27,538 bases of DNA, taken from assembly GCA_049596815.1 (NCBI GenBank), contig JBMYLY010000016.1:1-27538 (forward strand). Direction: 5' to 3'. The notes under the pieces were generated by a model. It did not search any database. It saw nothing but the letters and a program-made list of their open reading frames with translations, and had not been told where the DNA came from. Made by a program: the position numbers and the translations under genes. This document shows, one piece after another, positions 8,795 through 15,623 of the stretch. Every line of letters begins with the position of its first letter. Positions within the stretch are counted from its first letter, which is position 1. The stretch comes from UBA724 sp049596815. Lineage in GTDB: Bacteria; Bacteroidota; Bacteroidia; Flavobacteriales; Flavobacteriaceae.

Positions 8795-11700
8795 ATGAAG
8801 TTTCCTTCGTATTCAAACTTGGATCTTCCAAAAATTTCACAAGAAATTCAAGACTTTTGGGAGCAGCAGATGACTTTCGAAGCCAGTGTGCACACTCGAG
8901 AGGGGCGCCCTCACTACGTCTTTTTTGAAGGCCCGCCCTCTGCAAATGGGCTTCCGGGCATCCACCATGTGATGGCTCGAACCATCAAGGATATTTTTTG
9001 TCGGTATAAAACCCAAAAAGGATTTCAGGTCAAAAGAAAAGCCGGTTGGGATACCCATGGTTTGCCCATTGAGTTGGGGGTAGAAAAAGAACTGGGCATC
9101 ACCAAGGAAGACATCGGAAAGACCATTTCTATTTCTGACTACAACGACGCCTGTCGCAAAGCCGTGATGCGCTACACAGATGTTTGGAATCGCCTGACCA
9201 AGGAAATGGGGTATTGGGTAGACATGGACGATCCCTATGTGACCTATACTCCCAAATACATGGAATCGGTTTGGTGGCTACTTAAACAACTTTTCGATAA
9301 AGGACTCATTTACAAGGGCTACACAATACAGCCCTATTCTCCCAAGGCCGGGACAGGTTTGTCCTCACACGAATTGAACCAACCCGGTTGCTATCAGGAT
9401 GTCACAGACACCACTGTCACCGCGCAGTTTAAGGCTGTCCAAGAGAGTCTTCCTCAATCCTTGCAAGGGTCTATTCCTCTGTTCTTTTTGGCATGGACGA
9501 CCACCCCATGGACCCTGCCTTCAAACACCGCACTCACTGTTGGGCCCAAAATTGATTATGTGGTTATTCACACGTTTAACCAATACACCCACCTTCCCAT
9601 TCGTGTCGTTTTGGCAAAAGCATTGGTCGAAAAACAAATGGGCAACAAATACGAGGCAGTAGAAAATGCAGACGCCCTGTCTGACTATACTGTCGGTGAT
9701 AAAAAAATTCCCTATTTCATAGAAGGGCAATACAAGGGGGCAGACTTTATTGAGGTTCGTTACGAGCAACTTTGGTCTGAAGCGCCCCTTCCGTATCAAC
9801 ACCCAGAAAATGCGTTTCGTGTTATCGGTGGTGATTTTGTGACCACTGAAGATGGAACAGGAATTGTACACACCGCTCCCACTTTTGGTGCGGATGATGC
9901 CTTGGTTGCCAAGCAAGCAAGTCCGGAAGTACCCCCTATGCTTGTCGAAGATGAAAACCAGCAACTTGTCCCCTTGGTCGATTTACAAGGGCGTTTTAGA
10001 AAGGAATTAGGGTATTTGGGTGGAAAGTATGTAAAAAACGAATATTACGAAGACGGCAAGGCCCCGGAAAAATCGGCCGATGTTGAAATTGCCATCCGTC
10101 TCAAAGAAGAAAACAAGGCCTTTAAGGTCAAGAAATATGTACACAGCTATCCCAATTGTTGGCGTACCGACAAGCCTGTGCTTTATTATCCCTTGGATTC
10201 ATGGTTTGTTAAAGTAAGTGACCAAAAAGAGCGCCTGGTTGAGCTCAACAACTCCATCCATTGGAAGCCCAAAGCCACGGGTGAGGGCAGATTTGGAAAT
10301 TGGTTGGCCAACGCCAACGACTGGAACCTTTCACGATCCCGTTTTTGGGGGATCCCACTTCCCATTTGGCGTACTGAAGATAAAGATGAAACCAAAATCA
10401 TCGGTTCGGTCGCTGAGCTCAAGAAGGAAATAGAAACCTCTATTCAGAAGGGACTCATGGCAAGCAATCCGTTTGCAGATTTTGACCCAAAAGACATGAG
10501 TGATGCCAACTACTCGAGCGTAGACCTCCATAAAAACATCGTTGATGACATCGTGCTTGTGAGCGAGCATGGCAAGCCGATGTACCGAGAATCTGACCTG
10601 ATAGATGTGTGGTTTGATTCAGGTTCCATGCCCTATGCACAGTGGCACTACCCCTTTGAAAACAAAGAAAAAATTGACCAAGGATTGTCCTTTCCGGCAG
10701 ACTTTATTGCAGAAGGGGTCGATCAGACAAGAGGGTGGTTTTATACCTTACACGTAATTGGCGGATTGGTCTTTGACCAAGTGGCCTATAAAAATGTGGT
10801 TTCCAACGGGCTTGTATTGGACAAAAACGGGCAAAAAATGTCCAAACGATTGGGCAATGCTGTAGATCCCTTTGAAACCTTACAGACCTATGGGGCCGAC
10901 GCCACGCGTTGGTACATGATTAGCAATGCCAACCCCTGGGACAACCTAAAGTTCGACTTGGAAGGCATTGCCGAAGTGCGAAGAAAATTTTTTGGCACCC
11001 TATACAACACCTATTCCTTCTTTGCTCTATATGCAAATATTGATGGTTTTACATACAGCGAGGAAAAGGTTCCATTAGACCAACGCCCTGAAATCGACCG
11101 TTGGATTTTGTCGGAACTCAACAGTCTCGTTCAATCGGTAGATGCTTTGTATGAAGACTATGAGCCTACCAAAGCGGTGCGACTGATTTCAAAGTTTGTC
11201 ATCGAAGATCTAAGCAATTGGTATGTTCGCCTGAGCCGAAGACGTTTTTGGAAAGGGGTGTATGAGCAAGATAAAATTGCAGCCTACCAAACGCTGTACA
11301 ATTGTTTGGATACCGTAGCCAAGCTGATGGCGCCTATTGCACCTTTTTACGCAGATCGTCTGTACCAAGACTTAGACCGCACCACACAGAAAGAAAATGT
11401 CTCATCTGTACATTTGGCCTACTTCCCAAAAGCAAGTGTTGATGTAGTAGATAAAAGCCTAGAGCAAAAAATGCAACGCGCACAACAAATTGTTTCCTTG
11501 GTTTTGTCGTTGCGTAAGAAAGAAAAAATCAAAGTTCGTCAACCGCTTCAAAAAGTATTGATCCCCGTGATGGATGCTAAGGAGCGTATGGAAGTAGAAG
11601 CCGTTTCTGAGTTAATCGCAGCAGAAGTCAATGTCAAATCTGTTGAAATTTTGGATGACGCCTCGTCTATTTTGGTCAAAGAAATCAAACCCAATTTTAA

Positions 11701-12199
11701 AACACTTGGTCCCAGATTTGGCAAAGACATGAAGGCCGTAGCCCAATCCATCAGTGCATTTGATGCAGAACAAATTGCAATTATTGAAAAAACAGGGTCT
11801 ATTAAAATTAATATTAACGGGAAAAACACTATTTTAGATTCTTCAGAAGTGGTCATTCGCTCAAAAGACATTGCGGGTTGGATGGTGGCTTCGGAGCAAG
11901 GAGTGACAGTCGCTTTAGACATTACATTGACAGAGTTGCTAACACTTGAAGGCATTGCTCGAGAATTGGTCAATCGCATTCAAAACTTGCGCAAAGACAA
12001 AGGTTTTGAAGTAACCGACAGGATTGATGTTGAAATCCAGCAAAGTGCCGATTTGGAAAAGGCCATTCTTGCCAATGAAGCCTATATAAAAAGTGAAATC
12101 CTTGCCGATAATATTAAAATTGTAAACGACATAAACAACGCAGACACGTTGGCGTTTGATAAGATTCAAACCCAAGTGCGCATAACCAAAATTGAGTGA
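8795..12199 (+). CDS. ileS: Isoleucyl-tRNA synthetase, type 2, with swapped GxHH signature
   Basis: A 1134-residue class Ia synthetase charging tRNA-Ile. The length and the motif text NGLPGIHHVMA, where human cytosolic IleRS has a LPHYGH-type motif, indicate the eukaryote-like type 2 enzyme usual in Bacteroidota. The class I signature is altered: residues 55-58 read G-I-H-H instead of H-x-G-H. The CP1 editing domain is present (WTTTPWTLPSN from 234, GTGIVHTAP from 354), followed by the WFDSGSMPYAQ and GVDQTRGWFYTLHVIGGLVF segments. The KMSKS loop is K681-M-S-K-R685. The helical anticodon-binding region (YEPTKAVRLISKFV, LSNWYVRLSRRRFW) and a type-2 C-terminal extension complete it. I chose ATG 8795 over TTG 8759 and ATG 8765 because MKFPSYSNLDLPKI aligns with family starts. 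It heads an operon with the DksA-like gene and lspA. Confidence 0.96.
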   Translation: MKFPSYSNLDLPKISQEIQDFWEQQMTFEASVHTREGRPHYVFFEGPPSANGLPGIHHVMARTIKDIFCRYKTQKGFQVKRKAGWDTHGLPIELGVEKELGITKEDIGKTISISDYNDACRKAVMRYTDVWNRLTKEMGYWVDMDDPYVTYTPKYMESVWWLLKQLFDKGLIYKGYTIQPYSPKAGTGLSSHELNQPGCYQDVTDTTVTAQFKAVQESLPQSLQGSIPLFFLAWTTTPWTLPSNTALTVGPKIDYVVIHTFNQYTHLPIRVVLAKALVEKQMGNKYEAVENADALSDYTVGDKKIPYFIEGQYKGADFIEVRYEQLWSEAPLPYQHPENAFRVIGGDFVTTEDGTGIVHTAPTFGADDALVAKQASPEVPPMLVEDENQQLVPLVDLQGRFRKELGYLGGKYVKNEYYEDGKAPEKSADVEIAIRLKEENKAFKVKKYVHSYPNCWRTDKPVLYYPLDSWFVKVSDQKERLVELNNSIHWKPKATGEGRFGNWLANANDWNLSRSRFWGIPLPIWRTEDKDETKIIGSVAELKKEIETSIQKGLMASNPFADFDPKDMSDANYSSVDLHKNIVDDIVLVSEHGKPMYRESDLIDVWFDSGSMPYAQWHYPFENKEKIDQGLSFPADFIAEGVDQTRGWFYTLHVIGGLVFDQVAYKNVVSNGLVLDKNGQKMSKRLGNAVDPFETLQTYGADATRWYMISNANPWDNLKFDLEGIAEVRRKFFGTLYNTYSFFALYANIDGFTYSEEKVPLDQRPEIDRWILSELNSLVQSVDALYEDYEPTKAVRLISKFVIEDLSNWYVRLSRRRFWKGVYEQDKIAAYQTLYNCLDTVAKLMAPIAPFYADRLYQDLDRTTQKENVSSVHLAYFPKASVDVVDKSLEQKMQRAQQIVSLVLSLRKKEKIKVRQPLQKVLIPVMDAKERMEVEAVSELIAAEVNVKSVEILDDASSILVKEIKPNFKTLGPRFGKDMKAVAQSISAFDAEQIAIIEKTGSIKININGKNTILDSSEVVIRSKDIAGWMVASEQGVTVALDITLTELLTLEGIARELVNRIQNLRKDKGFEVTDRIDVEIQQSADLEKAILANEAYIKSEILADNIKIVNDINNADTLAFDKIQTQVRITKIE

Positions 12200-12200
12200 T

Positions 12201-12584
12201 ATGAAAACAAACGAAGCAAACCGCTATTCAGACAAGGCTCTTCAAGAGTTTAGGGCGCTCATTGATGAAAAAATCACCAAAGCACAAAATGATTTAGAGC
12301 TTATCAAAAGTGCTTACATGAATGATGGGAATAATGGTACGGACGATACTGCACCCACTTTCAAGGCTTTTGAAGAAGGGTCAGAAACCATGTCTAAAGA
12401 AGCAAACACCCAGTTGGCTATTCGTCAAGAAAAGTTTATCCGCGATCTTAAAAATGCGCTTATTCGTATTGAAAACAAAACTTACGGGGTTTGTCGTGTG
12501 ACCGGTAAACTAATCAATGCTGAAAGGCTCAAACTTGTGCCACATGCTACCTTGAGCATAGAGGCCAAAAACATGCAGAAGTAA
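12201..12584 (+). CDS. TraR/DksA-family protein without zinc-finger cysteines
   Basis: A 127-residue TraR/DksA-like protein; the family binds the secondary channel of RNA polymerase and alters transcription initiation. The N-terminal two thirds form a predicted helical hairpin (residues about 10-90) whose turn carries acidic residues (GTDDTAPTF), comparable in place to the acidic tip of DksA. The C-terminal domain keeps the family text IENKTYGVCRVTGKLI and LVPHATLSIEAK. It has only one cysteine (C98), so the four-Cys zinc finger of classical DksA is absent. In my knowledge this zinc-less form is common in Bacteroidota. ATG 12201 is one base after the ileS stop; an in-frame TTG at 12192 is less likely. 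lspA follows after 5 bp, so it is firmly inside the ileS-lspA operon. Confidence 0.88.
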   Translation: MKTNEANRYSDKALQEFRALIDEKITKAQNDLELIKSAYMNDGNNGTDDTAPTFKAFEEGSETMSKEANTQLAIRQEKFIRDLKNALIRIENKTYGVCRVTGKLINAERLKLVPHATLSIEAKNMQK

Positions 12585-12589
12585 AACAA

Positions 12590-13222
12590 ATGACGCACAA
12601 AAAAGCGTTGTGGCTTATTCTTGCCATTTTGGTGCTTGACCAATGCAGCAAAGTGTATATCAAACTCAACTATCCGCTTACACTTTACGGTTCCGATGCC
12701 ATCGTGGATTGGGGATGGTTCCGCCTGCTGTTCATAGAAAATAAAGGAATGGCATGGGGTGCAAAGATTAGCGATTTTTTACCTTTTATCTCAGAAGATA
12801 CCGGTAAGCTTATGCTTACAATTTTTCGGGTTGGGGCTGTGAGTGTGATTGGTTATTTGCTTTGGGACGCCCTGAACAAAATGCAACACAAACTGCTTTT
12901 GGTTGCGGGTTCGCTCATTTTTGCTGGTGCCGTTGGCAACATCATCGATTCTTTGTTCTACGGATTGCTATTTTCAGACAGTTATGGTCAGATTGCCGAA
13001 TTTTTACCCGCTGATGGAGGCTATGCACCTCTGTTTTTTGGCCATGTGGTGGACATGCTTCAATTTCCGATGTTTACTTGGGTTTGGCCGGAATGGCTCC
13101 CGTGGATTGGAGGAGATTCATTTACCTTCTTTCGGCCTGTTTTCAACCTCGCCGACACAGCCATTAGCACCGGAGTGGGCATTGTGCTGGTATTCAACAA
13201 AAAAATATTTCCAAAAAACTAA
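12590..13222 (+). CDS. lspA: Lipoprotein signal peptidase (signal peptidase II)
   Basis: A 210-residue inner-membrane aspartyl protease that cleaves the signal peptide from diacylated prolipoproteins before the lipobox Cys. Four hydrophobic segments are visible (about residues 5-22, 68-90, 100-125 and 185-205). The family motifs are the N-terminal LVLDQCSKVYIK, FIENKGMAWG, GNIID with catalytic D120, and FNLAD with catalytic D189. The stretch between the two aspartates is about 69 residues, against about 27 in E. coli LspA (164 aa), because of an inserted segment rich in Trp, Pro and Phe. Long LspA proteins of this sort are usual in Bacteroidota. ileS-lspA linkage is also known in other bacteria. 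The stop codon overlaps that of the convergent gene in the four bases CTAA. Confidence 0.93.
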   Translation: MTHKKALWLILAILVLDQCSKVYIKLNYPLTLYGSDAIVDWGWFRLLFIENKGMAWGAKISDFLPFISEDTGKLMLTIFRVGAVSVIGYLLWDALNKMQHKLLLVAGSLIFAGAVGNIIDSLFYGLLFSDSYGQIAEFLPADGGYAPLFFGHVVDMLQFPMFTWVWPEWLPWIGGDSFTFFRPVFNLADTAISTGVGIVLVFNKKIFPKN

Positions 13223-13782
13223 AAGTTGTAGACCTCCTTGGGAGTGATACATTGATCAAGCCGTATGTCATGCTCAGACAAGCCTTCTATCTTTGGCCCT
13301 ACCTCGAAATACGAGAGCCCCACAAAACGGCAATCATCTCTGCAAGACGCCAAAAACCGATCATAGAATCCCTGACCATAGCCCACCCTGTGCCCATATG
13401 TGTCAAAGCTCAATAAAGGCACCAACACCATATTGATTTGATCAGAAAAAACCTCGTCTTGCGTGATGGGTTCAGGTATGCCATAATTATTGTTGTGATA
13501 AGAAGTGTTTGCCTCGATGCGCCAGTGACGCATGACCTTGGTGTCAAAATCAGTCGTGGAAGCTATAACTGTTTTATTGACCGCCCAAAGTGACTCAATT
13601 AAGGGCCAAGTATTTACCTCAGTTTGTTTGGCAATGGGCAAAAACACATGGATGACAGAAATGCTACTTAGATTAAATGACGAAAATTGTAACTCTAATT
13701 GCTTTTGCAGCGTTCTGATTTGTGAGGGTGGTAAATCATTTCGCATTTGTCGGTAAAGTTTGCGAAGGGAAGCTTTGTCCAT
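13219..13782 (-). CDS. 5-formyltetrahydrofolate cyclo-ligase
   Basis: A 187-residue 5,10-methenyltetrahydrofolate synthetase-type enzyme, which converts 5-formyl-THF to 5,10-methenyl-THF using ATP in the cytosol. The N-terminus MDKASLRKLYRQMRNDLP matches the family start and its basic ATP-binding segment. The diagnostic loop Y129-G-H-R-V-G-Y-G-Q-G-F-Y-D141 is intact, preceded by MVLVPLLSFD. The length is typical (180-200 aa). Genes of this family have been named ygfA or fau; I leave the symbol empty. The gene is convergent with lspA (4 bp overlap) and divergent from uvrC across only 44 bp, so it shares its upstream region with uvrC. Confidence 0.93.
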   Translation of the reverse strand: MDKASLRKLYRQMRNDLPPSQIRTLQKQLELQFSSFNLSSISVIHVFLPIAKQTEVNTWPLIESLWAVNKTVIASTTDFDTKVMRHWRIEANTSYHNNNYGIPEPITQDEVFSDQINMVLVPLLSFDTYGHRVGYGQGFYDRFLASCRDDCRFVGLSYFEVGPKIEGLSEHDIRLDQCITPKEVYNF

Positions 13783-13789
13783 GTGGGTT

Positions 13790-13822
13790 TTGAATACAAC
13801 ACAAATAAAATAATTAATTTCG
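13790..13822 (+). promoter_or_regulatory. Candidate uvrC promoter with almost no leader
   Basis: TTG at 13790-13792 (within TTTTG) and TAATTTCG at 13815-13822 are 22 nt apart, in the Bacteroidota -33/-7 range; the -7 box has one mismatch to TAnnTTTG. The uvrC ATG is only 4 nt after the box, so the transcript should be leaderless or nearly so. The whole element sits in the 44-bp gap shared with the divergent cyclo-ligase gene. Confidence 0.4.
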
Positions 13823-13826
13823 TTGC

Positions 13827-15623
13827 ATGCGGCAAGAAGCCCTAAAACTTCATATCAAAACCTTACCCCAAGCGCCCGGGGTCTATCAATATTATGACGA
13901 AAATGGGCGAATTATTTATGTGGGCAAAGCCAAAAATCTCAAAAAACGTGTTGCCTCGTATTTCCGTAAACAATTAGACTCTAGAAAGACCCGCAACCTT
14001 GTTCGCAACATTCACGAGATTAAGCACATCGTAGTCCCCACAGAGTCAGATGCCTTGATACTGGAAAACACTTTGATCAAAGAGCATCAACCGCGGTACA
14101 ATATATTGTTGCGCGATGACAAGACCTACCCTTGGATTTGCATCAAAAAAGAAGCTTTTTCTAGGGTATTTACAACAAGAAAAATCATCAAAGATGGTTC
14201 GGAGTACTTTGGGCCTTTTACCAATTACAAAACGGTACGTTTATTGATGAATTTGATTCATGAATTGTACCCATTACGGAATTGCAACTACGACCTCAGC
14301 CCAAAAGCCGTTGAAACGCGCGATTATAAAGTGTGTTTGGAATACCACATTGGCAATTGCCTGGGGCCTTGTGTGCAAGCCCAAACATCGGCTGATTATG
14401 ACATGCAAATAGATGAAATAAGAGCCTTGCTAAAGGGAAATTTTGGGGAACCCATTCGTGGATTTAAACAAAAAATGGAACAGGCCGCGGAAATGTTACA
14501 GTTTGAAAAGGCACAGAAACTTAAGGACAAAATCGATTTGTTAGAGCAATATCAATCCAAGTCGGCAGTTGTCAGTGCGTCTGTCAATGAAGTGGATGTG
14601 TGTACTTTGGTCTCTGATGAACAAACGGCATTTGTCAATTTTTTACAGGTGGCTTATGGTTCTGTAGTTCGGTTTCACAATATGGAACTCAAGAAAAAAC
14701 TGGATGAAAGCGACGAAGAATTGTTGCGTATTGCGGTGGTGGAATTGCGTCAACGGTTTTCGTCCAAGTCCAAAGAGGTGATTATGCCCATCGCCATCGA
14801 TTTGGGAGAGGCCGTAAAGGTAGTTGTCCCTCAAAAAGGCGAGAAGAAAAAACTGCTCGATTTGTCTTTGCGCAACGCCAAGCAAGGGCGTTTGGAACAG
14901 CTCAAACACATCAAAATCACCGACCCAAACCGGCACATAGAAAGGCTGATGAGCCAAATGCAAAAAGATTTGAGGTTGACCGAGGCGCCACGCCACATCG
15001 AGTGTTTTGACAACTCCAATATTCAGGGAAGCAACCCCGTGGCTGCCTGTGTGGTGTTTAAAAATGGAAAGCCCGCGAAAAAAGAATACCGCCACTACGG
15101 CATCAAAACCGTGGAAGGTGCCAATGATTTTGCTTCTATGGAAGAAGTGGTTTTTCGCCGCTACAAAAGACTTCTCAATGAAGGAGATGAACTTCCTCAA
15201 TTGATTGTGGTTGATGGCGGCAAAGGACAGTTGAGTGCCGCCCTAAAAAGTCTGGATGTTTTAGGATTGCGGCATAAGATTGCCATTGTGGGTATCGCCA
15301 AAAGACTCGAAGAAATCTATTACCCCAACGATCCCATACCACTCTACCTAGACAAACGCTCTGAAACCCTGCGTATCATACAACAACTGCGCAACGAAGC
15401 CCACCGATTTGGCATTCGTTTGCATAGAAACAAAAGAAGCAAAGGAGCAGTCCAATCTCAATTGGATCAAATTCCGGGCATAGGAGAAAAAACCATTGTC
15501 AAGCTGCTACAAAACTTTAAATCGGTCAAGCGTGTGACAGCAGCGACCGAAATGGAGCTGACAGATGTGGTCGGAACTGCCAAAGCCAAACAAATTTTTG
15601 CCTACTTACATCCAAATTCATGA
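13827..15623 (+). CDS. uvrC: UvrABC excinuclease subunit C
   Basis: A 598-residue nucleotide-excision-repair nuclease, which makes both incisions around a lesion after loading by UvrB. Domains are present in the usual order. The GIY-YIG nuclease is at about residues 15-95 (G18-V-Y, I30-Y-V-G33, KAKNLKKR). A Cys-containing linker includes RNCNYDLSP and CLEYHIGNCLGPC. The UVR domain is near 210-245 (KMEQAAEMLQFEKAQKLKD). The RNase H-like nuclease shows HIECFDNSNIQGSNPVA and LPQLIVVDGGKGQL. A C-terminal helix-hairpin-helix pair begins around IPGIGEKTIVKLL. The length is normal for the family. The start at 13827 is the first ATG and aligns with family N-termini. The stop overlaps the next start in an ATGA. 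Confidence 0.96.
   Translation: MRQEALKLHIKTLPQAPGVYQYYDENGRIIYVGKAKNLKKRVASYFRKQLDSRKTRNLVRNIHEIKHIVVPTESDALILENTLIKEHQPRYNILLRDDKTYPWICIKKEAFSRVFTTRKIIKDGSEYFGPFTNYKTVRLLMNLIHELYPLRNCNYDLSPKAVETRDYKVCLEYHIGNCLGPCVQAQTSADYDMQIDEIRALLKGNFGEPIRGFKQKMEQAAEMLQFEKAQKLKDKIDLLEQYQSKSAVVSASVNEVDVCTLVSDEQTAFVNFLQVAYGSVVRFHNMELKKKLDESDEELLRIAVVELRQRFSSKSKEVIMPIAIDLGEAVKVVVPQKGEKKKLLDLSLRNAKQGRLEQLKHIKITDPNRHIERLMSQMQKDLRLTEAPRHIECFDNSNIQGSNPVAACVVFKNGKPAKKEYRHYGIKTVEGANDFASMEEVVFRRYKRLLNEGDELPQLIVVDGGKGQLSAALKSLDVLGLRHKIAIVGIAKRLEEIYYPNDPIPLYLDKRSETLRIIQQLRNEAHRFGIRLHRNKRSKGAVQSQLDQIPGIGEKTIVKLLQNFKSVKRVTAATEMELTDVVGTAKAKQIFAYLHPNS

Noticed and set aside
9521..9964. Minus-strand open frame of 147 codons within ileS
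   Set aside because: Opposite the IleRS editing domain; Cys- and Phe-rich shadow translation.
14643..15200. Minus-strand open frame of 185 codons within uvrC
   Set aside because: Lies opposite the conserved RNase H-like domain of uvrC and shows no domain of its own.
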